A stretch of 15,238 bases of DNA from an uncultured Alphaproteobacteria bacterium (lineage in GTDB: Bacteria; Pseudomonadota; Alphaproteobacteria; UBA7887). The position numbers and the translations under genes were made by a program. The stretch is taken from the NCBI GenBank assembly GCA_913044255.1, contig CAJWOI010000022.1, positions 1 to 15,238 on the forward strand, in the 5' to 3' direction. The notes under the pieces were generated by a model. It made no database searches and was not told where the DNA came from. It saw nothing but the letters and a program-made list of their open reading frames with translations. Each line of letters starts with the position of its first letter. The stretch's first letter is position 1. This document shows positions 1-7,203 of this stretch, piece by piece.

Positions 1-618
1 AGTTCCTGCATCGTCAATCAAAAGCGAACCTATGCCGTGCAATAGACCATCTTTTCCGATTAGAGCTGCCCCGCTCCAATTGGGATGCGCCGGAGCTGTA
101 AATATTGCATTTTCGAGAAGGTACTCCCAGTAGCCGGCAAACTCTCGTCGAGCGATAATAGTGGCGTTGATTACGTGTTCCTGGCCTCCGTGAGCGGCGA
201 CAGTAACCTGCGACCCTTCCTGTAGGGTTGCCGAGTCTCCGATTGAAATCGGGGTCAGATTAAGGGGCTCTCGCGCACGTGCCAAACCAAAGCCAGATTC
301 AAAATCATATCCCACGAAATCGGCGCCGACCCAGCCTCCATCTCCGGCTAGGACCCAAACCGTGTGAGATTCAAGCAACAAATATCCTATTGTAAGAATT
401 AACCCATCGGAGTTGATGAGCACCGCATTACCTTCTCGCTCGATTCCAAGGTATGGTGCTGTGTGGGCGTCCGATGGTACTTCGGTTCGGACCGAGGTCA
501 CCGATACGGAAGGCAATGTTTGTTTCGCGCCAGTTGTGCCTGGACCTACCTCAAATGTAGGTATCTTTCGGTCGGGTAGCGCTATGCCTAAGACGTTGGG
601 CAGTTGCTGCCCATTCAT
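1..618 (-). CDS. Degenerate HtrA/trypsin-like (S1C-type) protein, partial
   Basis: The frame is open from ATG at 618 to the window edge (206 residues seen, C-terminus missing). It follows the HtrA protease-domain layout: a first barrel with NSDGLILTIGYLLLES (about residues 69-84), then VGYDFESGFGLARA (102-115), then HPNWSGAALIGKDGLL around residue 182, the nucleophile position. Compared with DegP-type proteins, the His of the NHV motif is Tyr (Y79), the Asp of the D-[IL]-A motif is Gly (G109), and Ser is kept (S182). There is no obvious signal peptide, so it may be cytosolic or start differently. A GTG at 648 is the only other upstream start before an in-frame stop; neither start has a strong Shine-Dalgarno. 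It is probably a non-proteolytic or altered protease-fold protein. The family call is fairly sure, the loss of activity is inference. Confidence 0.72.
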   Translation of the reverse strand, partial: MNGQQLPNVLGIALPDRKIPTFEVGPGTTGAKQTLPSVSVTSVRTEVPSDAHTAPYLGIEREGNAVLINSDGLILTIGYLLLESHTVWVLAGDGGWVGADFVGYDFESGFGLARAREPLNLTPISIGDSATLQEGSQVTVAAHGGQEHVINATIIARREFAGYWEYLLENAIFTAPAHPNWSGAALIGKDGLLHGIGSLLIDDAGT

Positions 619-687
619 CTTGTTTCCGTTTTTTCGTGTCTCTGTCACCGTTCGAACCTAAAACCCACCGAGTGGCATTCGTCAACT

Positions 688-716
688 AGTATAGTTTTGT
701 ATCAGTAAATTGTCAG
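688..716 (-). promoter_or_regulatory. Sigma70-type promoter for the HtrA-like gene
   Basis: On the minus strand a -35 element CTGACA (716-711) is followed after exactly 17 bp by a -10 element TATACT (693-688). Transcription would start near 681, giving a leader of about 60 nt to the ATG at 618, or about 30 nt to the alternative GTG at 648. Only the sequence match supports this. Confidence 0.6.
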
Positions 717-860
717 ATTGCCAGCTGGTCACTATATTTCGGTAACCTGCGTGGCTATCTTCATTTTGCGATGATACTACCGCGCGTGTCTCCTAGATGA
801 AAATTTAGTCTCCTCTCCCCTCATTTTTCAAACTCATTGGCGCCCTACGTTTACCGCTAT

Positions 861-1076
861 TCATTCAGTGTAGTGGCAAATTGGTCCGCCCTGTATCTCT
901 TTGAAAGAGCTATTCACAATTTGGATATTTGTTAGGTCGAGGTACATGCCCAAGCACATTATGCTGAAGGCTATCACATCGCGTTTTGATGGATTCGGAG
1001 CAGCTTGACTCGCCAGTTCTATCCTGTCGTTGGGCTTAGACAGGGCGGAGTTTGCTCGAGGATCTGTGGGAACCAT
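861..1076 (-). pseudogene. N-terminal remnant of a DHA2 (EmrB/QacA-like) MFS transporter
   Basis: This 71-residue frame begins 12 bases after the stop of the DsbA-like gene on the same strand. Residues 31-64 (KRDVIAFSIMCLGMYLDLTN, then IQIVNSSFKEIQGG) resemble the first membrane helix and the following D1 motif of EmrB-type drug:proton antiporters, which typically read like LDIQIVxSSLxEIQAGL. The frame then runs into nine unrelated residues and a stop. Intact members have about 500 residues, but only some 240 bases remain before the HtrA-like gene, and I could not recognise the rest of the transporter there in any frame. It is therefore most likely a deletion remnant. A chance open frame is the alternative; the motif match argues against it. 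Confidence 0.5.
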
Positions 1077-1088
1077 TGAGCCTAAGTA

Positions 1089-1781
1089 TTACCAACCCGG
1101 CCCAAGAGGCCGCCAAGCATGGGTCGTGTCAACCGTTACATCTACGCCAGGACGTGTGAGTTTCATCTCATTGAGCCGCAAACGAACTAGTGGTAGATGT
1201 TCGCGACCCCAAAAAATTTCGTTGTTTAGCACATAGGTGGGAACACCAAAAATCCCCTTTTCCTCCGCCTCGGAACGGATCTGGTCGTGCATTAATCGGC
1301 CTTCACTCACGACAAAAGAGCCAAAGGCGGTGGCGTCGACCCCTATTTCCGATAGCACCGACTGGATGACTTCTGCGTCTTCGATATCGAGTTCACGACG
1401 CCAGAATCGATCAAACACAAACCCATTATATTCCTTAAATTTGCCGTGTTTTTGCGCGTAAAGAAGACCGATGCCAGCCAGCGAGGAATCCCATATTTTC
1501 TGCGGCCCACGTATGGTAAGGCCGCGCAAATTCGCATATCTTCTTGCATCCATATACGAATATTTCACTTTTCGCCATTGGTGAGGCGTGCGCTCGTTTT
1601 CCAATATCTGCCCATCGTTGTTCACTTTAGCGCTACCCAGGTAATCCGGAATGTCCAGCGTGTAGGGGAGCCATTCCAGAGTGACGTTGTAGTCACGTGC
1701 AAGCGTCCACGTGGGTTCTACGGCAAGATAGGCGTATGGACTTTTATAATCGATGTAAACTGTGAGTAGTTGATCCGCCAT
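1089..1781 (-). CDS. DsbA-family / 2-hydroxychromene-2-carboxylate isomerase-like protein
   Basis: A complete 230-residue protein of the thioredoxin-fold DsbA family, HCCA-isomerase branch. The N-terminal YIDYKSPYAYLA (residues 9-20) has Ser14 where thiol-disulfide oxidoreductases carry the first Cys; in HCCA isomerases this Ser activates glutathione. The C-terminal FGVPTYVLNNEIFWGREHLP (178-197) carries the cis-Pro (P181) and the usual FWG-x-[DE] end of the family. There is no CxxC and no signal peptide, so a cytosolic glutathione-dependent isomerase or transferase is more likely than a disulfide oxidoreductase. AAGGA (reverse complement of 1791-1795) lies 9 bases before the ATG and supports this start. 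The gene diverges from the outer-membrane protein gene. The substrate is unknown; a link to the aromatic genes 8-10 kb away is only a thought. Confidence 0.85.
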   Translation of the reverse strand: MADQLLTVYIDYKSPYAYLAVEPTWTLARDYNVTLEWLPYTLDIPDYLGSAKVNNDGQILENERTPHQWRKVKYSYMDARRYANLRGLTIRGPQKIWDSSLAGIGLLYAQKHGKFKEYNGFVFDRFWRRELDIEDAEVIQSVLSEIGVDATAFGSFVVSEGRLMHDQIRSEAEEKGIFGVPTYVLNNEIFWGREHLPLVRLRLNEMKLTRPGVDVTVDTTHAWRPLGPGW

Positions 1782-1977
1782 CCGTCGTGATCCTTGTTTG
1801 ATACCCGTAAGGCGTGGTACGCAACGAAATTTGGTGCCAGACTCAAGGCCGAGACATTCGTTTTTATGTATTGCCTAGTATTTATTGCCTTAAATCATTT
1901 CAAGCATTAATTCGCTTGTCCGTGTTCGGTTTCTCTGGTCTGTACGTAGTAATAATGACATAGGGGTATGGGCCGGA

Positions 1978-3237
1978 ATGGCAAAGCGATTTTCTTTTTT
2001 ACGTGGCATTTTGGCGCCACTCTTACTTCTGGTTTCTGGGAATAGCTACTGCTTTGCAGATAATTCAGAGACCCCCTATTTACCAAAATTTCAAGAAATT
2101 CGCGGGTATGCCGTGATGGATAGCCGACTGTTTCCTGAGGAAGGGGTATTTCCCGGCCAGTCTCGGCATCAGGTGTCCGCGGCGGTTGAGTCTGAGTATT
2201 ATATAGAGTGGCCAGACTATACCAGCCTGACTATCACTCCTTTCGTGCGTGTAGACGCCGCCGATTCGCGACGTACTCACGCTGATCTACGAGAATTTTT
2301 ACTGAGGATAGTTCCTGGGAACTGGATGATTTCTTCTGGATTGGGAAAGGTGTTTTGGGGTGTGACTGAATCCAAGCACTTGGTTGACGTTATAAATCAA
2401 ACTGACGTGATTGAGGGTCCAGCCGGCGAGGATAAGTTCGGCCAGCCAATGGTGAACCTCTCCGTGACCAATGATTGGGGCTTTGTCGATATTTTTATAA
2501 TGCCATATTTTCGGGAAAGAATTTTTACATCTCGAACTGGACGATTGCGTGGCTCATTGTTGGTGGATGCTGGCCAGACTCGTTTTGATAGTGGTGCCGA
2601 AAGATGGCATCCGGACTTCGCGGTCCGGTATAGTAATAGTTTTGGTAATTGGGATGCTGGCGTATCACACTTTTATGGCACCAATCGTGAGCCCACCCTT
2701 AGCAAACTTGGATTTAGCACAGACGGCACGCTGGTGTTGATACCAGAGTATGAGCTGATAAATCAGTCTAGTGTGGATCTTCAACACACCAGCGGAGCTT
2801 GGTTATGGAAATTGGAAAGTTTGTTTCGCCAAGGTCAAAAGAATGAGCTTGGTACGGAGCAGAATTTTTATTCTTTCGTTGGTGGTTTTGAATACAATTT
2901 CTTTGGTGTTTTTGATACGAATGCAGATGTGGGCCTGCTCGCAGAGTACATGCGTGACAGCCGACTCAATAAATCGACGGACGCACTTCAGCATGATATG
3001 TTTTTCGGATTCCGGCTGGCGCTCAATGATGAGCCTGATACTCAGGCGCTTGCGGGTTTGATTCAGGATCTCCACGAAAGCACACGCCAATTTTTTGTTG
3101 AGGCTAGTCGGCGCATTGGTGACAATATACGTGCTAGTTTGGAACTCCAGATTTTTAGTTCCATCGAGCGTGGTGACATTCTGAGTGATTTGCGGGAGGA
3201 TGATTTTCTGGGCGTTGAATTTGCTTACTACTATTGA
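1978..3237 (+). CDS. Outer-membrane beta-barrel protein of unknown function
   Basis: A 419-residue protein with a typical Sec signal peptide: positive N-terminus (MAKRF), hydrophobic stretch at 8-20, likely cleavage after A27. The mature part is rich in alternating polar and aromatic stretches, as in beta-strands (for example YIEWPDYTSLTITPFVRVDA, and VDIFIMPYFRERIF). It ends in EFAYYY, an aromatic C-terminus of the kind recognised by the BAM assembly machinery. The size fits a porin-like barrel of 14-18 strands. I do not recognise a named family. An AGGGG 11 bases upstream of the ATG is the best ribosome-binding site. It is followed by the GldA/F/G-type ABC operon on the same strand after 250 bases; whether it works with that complex is unknown. 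Confidence 0.8.
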   Translation: MAKRFSFLRGILAPLLLLVSGNSYCFADNSETPYLPKFQEIRGYAVMDSRLFPEEGVFPGQSRHQVSAAVESEYYIEWPDYTSLTITPFVRVDAADSRRTHADLREFLLRIVPGNWMISSGLGKVFWGVTESKHLVDVINQTDVIEGPAGEDKFGQPMVNLSVTNDWGFVDIFIMPYFRERIFTSRTGRLRGSLLVDAGQTRFDSGAERWHPDFAVRYSNSFGNWDAGVSHFYGTNREPTLSKLGFSTDGTLVLIPEYELINQSSVDLQHTSGAWLWKLESLFRQGQKNELGTEQNFYSFVGGFEYNFFGVFDTNADVGLLAEYMRDSRLNKSTDALQHDMFFGFRLALNDEPDTQALAGLIQDLHESTRQFFVEASRRIGDNIRASLELQIFSSIERGDILSDLREDDFLGVEFAYYY

Positions 3238-3335
3238 CATGCAGTGTTACTTAATTGATATGGTTGGAGATGTTACCCTGCTCATGTTTGATGAGGCACT
3301 TGAACGTTTCGTATCCACTTCCTAAATTAGCGGCT

Positions 3336-3370
3336 TTCGAAGGGTCCGAGTCTGTTTTAATCCCTTCGAA
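3336..3370. repeat. 9-bp perfect inverted repeat between the OMP gene and the ABC operon
   Basis: TTCGAAGGG at 3336-3344 pairs perfectly with CCCTTCGAA at 3362-3370, with a 17-base loop. No T-run follows on either strand, so it is not a standard intrinsic terminator. It may be a weak transcript-end hairpin after the OMP gene, or an operator for the ABC operon 118 bases downstream. The surrounding 3238-3487 otherwise holds nothing convincing: a 62-codon open frame at 3255-3443 has no family resemblance. Confidence 0.5.
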
Positions 3371-3450
3371 TAAAGGAGTTATTGGTTGTGGCACTCTTCC
3401 TGCGTTCTTTGTGGGATATTTGCTCTGTACAGTGGACGCGTGAGCGGAAT

Positions 3451-3486
3451 GAACAGGAAGCGATAATAGAACAGGAAGCGATAATA
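3451..3486 (+). repeat. Perfect 18-bp tandem duplication containing the ribosome-binding site
   Basis: The unit GAACAGGAAGCGATAATA occurs twice head-to-tail (3451-3468 and 3469-3486) and ends one base before the ATG of the ABC ATPase gene. Each copy has the Shine-Dalgarno AGGAAG; the second copy is 9 bases from the ATG and is the functional one by spacing. The first copy would be a standby site. Eighteen bases is a multiple of three but the repeat is outside the coding region. Confidence 0.9.
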
Positions 3487-3487
3487 T

Positions 3488-4450
3488 ATGACTGCGTTGA
3501 TTGAAGTTAAATCAGTGTCGAAGCATTTTGGCTCTATACAGGCGGTCGATTCCGTGTCGTTCACGGTCAATCGCGGCGAAGTACTGGGGTTTCTTGGTCC
3601 AAATGGCGCCGGGAAGTCGACTACAATGCGCATGATTACTGGTTTTTTAACACCGACGTCCGGGAGCGCCAGTGTTTGCGGCTATGACCTCGCAGAGGAT
3701 GGGATTGGAGCACGTAGTCGCTTGGGGTATTTGCCCGAAGGGGCACCACTTTATGGAGATATGACCGCTCTCGAATTTCTTCGTTTCACGGCAAGCGTGC
3801 GAGGTCTACCTTTCTCCAGAGCTACAGATCGGATTAACTGGGTGGTGGGACAGCTTGGATTGGGGCCCGTTTTGGTGCAACCAATAGAGACGCTTTCGAA
3901 AGGTTTTAAACGCCGTGTCGGTCTCGCCCAGTCGGTGCTTCACGATCCAGATGTTTTAATTCTTGATGAGCCAACCGATGGCTTGGATCCCAACCAAAAG
4001 CATGAAGTCCGTGGCCTCATTCGAACCATGTCCGAGCATAAAGCAATCATTATATCCACCCATTTACTAGAAGAAGTTGACGCAGTATGCACGCGTGCCA
4101 TGGTAATAAATCACGGAAAGGTAATAACCGATTGTACGCCTGATGAATTGGCTTCCCAATCGCGTCACCGCAATGCCGTAACGGTATGTGCCAAAAGTTC
4201 TAGTGGCGGCGATTTGCGGGTTACCCTAGAAGGGTTGGAAGGCGTTCTAGCCGTCGAACTAGTGCCAGGCAAAACTTCTAGCGACTGCTTTGTCGCATTC
4301 CCGAAAGGGGGTAAATCAATTGTTGGGGAGGTGACTCGTCACCTGCAGGATCGGGGCTGGGAAATTGAAGAACTTGGAGTTGACAGTGGGCGTCTAGACG
4401 AAGTTTTTCGCGACCTGACTACTTCCGAGAACTCAAAGCCCCTCCACTAA
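3488..4450 (+). CDS. ABC transporter ATP-binding protein, GldA type
   Basis: A 320-residue ABC ATPase that should power the ABC-2 permease encoded next. Visible motifs are Walker A GPNGAGKST (residues 37-45), YLPEGAPLY (81-89) in place of the usual Q-loop, signature LSKGFKRRVG (136-145), Walker B LILDEP (157-162), the D-loop GLDP (165-168) and H192. The YLPE variant and the LSKGF signature are typical of the gliding-motility GldA-like branch. The last 100 residues form a C-terminal domain with the EVF-x-LT ending common in this branch. The duplicated ribosome-binding site supports this start. It is the first gene of a four-gene operon; the permease follows after 17 bases. The substrate of the complex is unknown, and gliding is not implied, since related operons occur in non-gliding bacteria. 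Confidence 0.93.
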   Translation: MTALIEVKSVSKHFGSIQAVDSVSFTVNRGEVLGFLGPNGAGKSTTMRMITGFLTPTSGSASVCGYDLAEDGIGARSRLGYLPEGAPLYGDMTALEFLRFTASVRGLPFSRATDRINWVVGQLGLGPVLVQPIETLSKGFKRRVGLAQSVLHDPDVLILDEPTDGLDPNQKHEVRGLIRTMSEHKAIIISTHLLEEVDAVCTRAMVINHGKVITDCTPDELASQSRHRNAVTVCAKSSSGGDLRVTLEGLEGVLAVELVPGKTSSDCFVAFPKGGKSIVGEVTRHLQDRGWEIEELGVDSGRLDEVFRDLTTSENSKPLH

Positions 4451-4467
4451 AGGCAGGCAAAATTAAA

Positions 4468-5202
4468 ATGATCCAGACTTTGAGTATTTTTCGACGCGAG
4501 TTTTCAGGTTATTTTTCGACGCCGGTAGCCTACGTATTCATCGTTATTTTTCTTTTTTTGAACGGTGTTTTTACTTTTTTCCTCGGTGATCTCTATGCTC
4601 GGGGGCAAGCTGATTTAGAGCCGTTCTTTACATGGCACCCTTGGCTCTATCTTTTCCTTGTGCCGGCCTTAGCGATGCGGCTTTGGGCCGAGGAAAGGAG
4701 GGTTGGCACAGTAGAGTTACTCATGACCCTTCCGGTTACAGTATGGCACGCGGTCCTTGGAAAATACCTTGCGGCATGGGCATTTACGGGTATCGCGCTG
4801 GTACTTACGTTCCCGATTTGGATGACCGTTAATTATCTCGGAGACCCCGACAACGGTGTCGTTGTTGCGGCATACATTGGCAGCTTCCTGATGGCCGGGG
4901 CATATTTGGCTATTGGCGCTTGCATGTCAGCACTGACCAAAAATCAGGTTATTGCCTTTGTGGTTGCGGTAGTTGTGTGTTTCCTTTTTACCATTAGCGG
5001 CTTGCCGATGGTTACCAATCTCTTTAGTGCGTGGGCACCTCAGGCTGTTATTGAAACGATTAGCTCACTTAGCTTTGTTACTAATTTTCAAAATATCTCC
5101 CGAGGCGTACTTGATGCTCGCAACTTAGTGTATTTTGCTTCGCTCATTGTGTTTTGGCTGTTTCTTAATACTTTGGTGGTCAGCAATCGTGACGGTGCGT
5201 GA
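4468..5202 (+). CDS. ABC-2 type permease, GldF type
   Basis: A 244-residue integral inner-membrane protein with six likely helices (about 21-40, 57-71, 98-120, 132-154, 160-180, 219-237). The segment EERRVGTVELLMTLPV (76-91) between helices 2 and 3 is the hallmark coupling region of ABC-2 permeases of the GldF/NosY kind. The N-terminal RREFSGYFSTPVAYVF is also typical of this branch. It should pair with the upstream ATPase as a (probably dimeric) channel or force-transducing unit. The stop codon lies 12 bases before the ATG of the next gene, so the genes are tightly coupled. Confidence 0.92.
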   Translation: MIQTLSIFRREFSGYFSTPVAYVFIVIFLFLNGVFTFFLGDLYARGQADLEPFFTWHPWLYLFLVPALAMRLWAEERRVGTVELLMTLPVTVWHAVLGKYLAAWAFTGIALVLTFPIWMTVNYLGDPDNGVVVAAYIGSFLMAGAYLAIGACMSALTKNQVIAFVVAVVVCFLFTISGLPMVTNLFSAWAPQAVIETISSLSFVTNFQNISRGVLDARNLVYFASLIVFWLFLNTLVVSNRDGA

Positions 5203-5213
5203 GAGGCAATTTT

Positions 5214-7157
5214 ATGAGTGATCCGCGAAGTAACAGGAAATCGCTTTTTGCAGGTGCGGCCTTAGCATTGGGGATTCTGTTGCTGGTCTCCGTCAATTTG
5301 CTCGGTAACAGTGTGTTACGCAACCTACGAGTGGATCTGACGGAAGACAAGCTATTCACTTTGTCGGATGGCACGAAAGATATGTTGAGTACGCTCGAAG
5401 AGCCATTGCTTCTGCGTTTTTACATGAATCAAAACCTTGCAAATGAATTTCCTTCTATACGAGATTACGGGAGAAGAGTACGTGATGTGCTAGCCGAATA
5501 CGCGGCGGCATCGAGTAGTAAGATTTCACTGGAAATACTAAACCCCGAACCCTTCTCTGATACAGAGGACGATGCGGTAAGCTTTGGCCTGCAGGGCGTG
5601 CCTGTGGATGCCGCTGGAGACCGGCTATACTTTGGTTTGGTAGGGACAAATACCGTAGACGAGAAATCGGTAATCCAATTCTTTCGGCAAGAACGTGAGC
5701 CTTTTCTTGAGTATGACTTAACCCGACTCATTTATGAAATTTCGACGGTCACGAAGCCAGTTGTTGGAGTAGTTTCCTCGTTGTCGATTTATGGTGGGCC
5801 GGGAAATCCTCAAGTGGGTGAGCCGGCGTACAAACCGGCTTGGGCTGTGATCACGCAGCTTGAGCAGATGTTTCAAGTGCGTCAAATCAATTTGGACATG
5901 GGCCCAGTTGAAGAGGATGTTGATATTTTGATGCTGGTGCATCCGAACAATCTGACCGGCATCGCACGTTATGAAATCGATCAGTTTGTGCTGAGGGGTG
6001 GTCGGGCCTTAGTTTTTGTTGATCCGTTATCGGAGGAAAGTGCCAAAACCCCAGATCCTGACAATCCATTAGCCCCTAAAAATTCAACTTTGCCGGATCT
6101 ATTCAAGGCTTGGGGTGTTGAACTGGTGCCGGGCATGTTGGTCGCAGATGCGCGTGCTGCTCAGCGGGTTCAAACCTCAGATCAGGGGAGATCAGTGGTA
6201 CTTCCCTATTTGCCTTGGTTGTCATTGGAGTTACCAAATTTCAATCCCGAAGAAGTTGCAACTAGCCAACTTGGGCGCGTCACTATGAGGAGTGCTGGTC
6301 GTTTAGAGCCTGTAGCGGATTCAGAAGTTGCATTTGTGCCACTGATACAAAGTTCTCCGGAATCTATGATGCTTGAAAGGTTCTATGTTCAGTTTGGTGG
6401 AAATCCGACTGCGTTGTTAGATCGATTTGAGGCTCAGGGAATTCCATATACCCTTGCAGCCCGATTGCATGGAATTGTCGACTCCGCTTTTCCAAATGGT
6501 CCGATGAAAGATGAAGACAGTACGAGTGGAAGTGATAGCACTCCTGAGCCATTAGGAGAACTTCCAGACAACCATATCTCACAATCTACAGAACCTATAA
6601 ACGTTGTTGTAGTCAGTGATACCGACATGCTGGTAGATAGCACTTGGGTGCAGACCCAGCAATTTATGGGTCGAGCGTTGACTATACCGATGGCTGATAA
6701 TGGGGCTTTTGTTGCCAATGTGCTGGAGCTGTTGGGGGGTGGGGCAAACTTGATCGGCTTGCGGACACGTGGCACCGGGCTGCGACCTTTTAAGGTGGTT
6801 GACGAATTACAACGGGAGGCAGAAGCGTTATTCCGTGAGACAGAAAATGGTTTGCAGGAGAGGCTTGAGGAAACTGAGAAGAAGCTTTCTGAAATGCGGA
6901 GCGGAGGCGGTATCAATTTAGAGATATTGTCCGAGGAAGAGGAAACCACAATTGCGGCGTTTCAAAACGACTTGCTCAACATCCGAAAACAACTAAGGGA
7001 TGTCCGTCATGAATTGCGGAAGGACATTGAAGGATTAGGAACGATTTTAAAAGTTATAAATATTGGTGGTATCCCGATCCTAGTTGGTATAATCGCGATT
7101 TTTGTATCTTTGCTTCGGCGCCGTCATCGTCGACGTGCTCTTGCGATGCTACAGTAA
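5214..7157 (+). CDS. GldG-type ABC transporter auxiliary protein
   Basis: A 647-residue protein anchored at both ends: an N-terminal helix at about 11-31 and a C-terminal helix (IPILVGIIAIFVSLL) followed by a strongly basic tail (RRRHRRR). The large part between should be periplasmic. After helix 1 comes RVDLTEDKLFTLSDGTKDML, the signature start of GldG/ABC_transp_aux proteins; the DILMLVHP stretch further on belongs to the same domain. A charged, probably coiled-coil segment (about 525-610, rich in E, R, K, L) precedes the final helix. The frame is open from a GTG at 5199 that overlaps the permease stop, but GAGAGG seven bases before ATG 5214 decides for the ATG. It likely forms a periplasmic platform with the DUF4340 protein encoded next. 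The cargo is unknown. Confidence 0.9.
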   Translation: MSDPRSNRKSLFAGAALALGILLLVSVNLLGNSVLRNLRVDLTEDKLFTLSDGTKDMLSTLEEPLLLRFYMNQNLANEFPSIRDYGRRVRDVLAEYAAASSSKISLEILNPEPFSDTEDDAVSFGLQGVPVDAAGDRLYFGLVGTNTVDEKSVIQFFRQEREPFLEYDLTRLIYEISTVTKPVVGVVSSLSIYGGPGNPQVGEPAYKPAWAVITQLEQMFQVRQINLDMGPVEEDVDILMLVHPNNLTGIARYEIDQFVLRGGRALVFVDPLSEESAKTPDPDNPLAPKNSTLPDLFKAWGVELVPGMLVADARAAQRVQTSDQGRSVVLPYLPWLSLELPNFNPEEVATSQLGRVTMRSAGRLEPVADSEVAFVPLIQSSPESMMLERFYVQFGGNPTALLDRFEAQGIPYTLAARLHGIVDSAFPNGPMKDEDSTSGSDSTPEPLGELPDNHISQSTEPINVVVVSDTDMLVDSTWVQTQQFMGRALTIPMADNGAFVANVLELLGGGANLIGLRTRGTGLRPFKVVDELQREAEALFRETENGLQERLEETEKKLSEMRSGGGINLEILSEEEETTIAAFQNDLLNIRKQLRDVRHELRKDIEGLGTILKVINIGGIPILVGIIAIFVSLLRRRHRRRALAMLQ

Positions 7158-7203
7158 TCGCACCAAAGACGGGAAAAGACTTCACTAACTGTAATGAGAT
7201 GCC

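Noticed and set aside
2803..3240. 145-codon open frame antisense to the outer-membrane protein gene
   Set aside because: Opposite a gene with signal peptide and barrel features; no ribosome-binding site or motif of its own.
3255..3443. 62-codon open frame between the OMP gene and the ABC operon
   Set aside because: No ribosome-binding site, no recognisable sequence, and it runs across the inverted repeat.
5199..5213. GTG at 5199 as start of the GldG-type protein
   Set aside because: The ATG at 5214 has GAGAGG at ideal spacing, while the GTG has no suitable Shine-Dalgarno.
6434..6949. 171-codon open frame antisense to the GldG-type gene
   Set aside because: It lies wholly opposite a well-supported gene, is Ser/Pro-rich in the way of reverse-frame translations, and shows no family motif.
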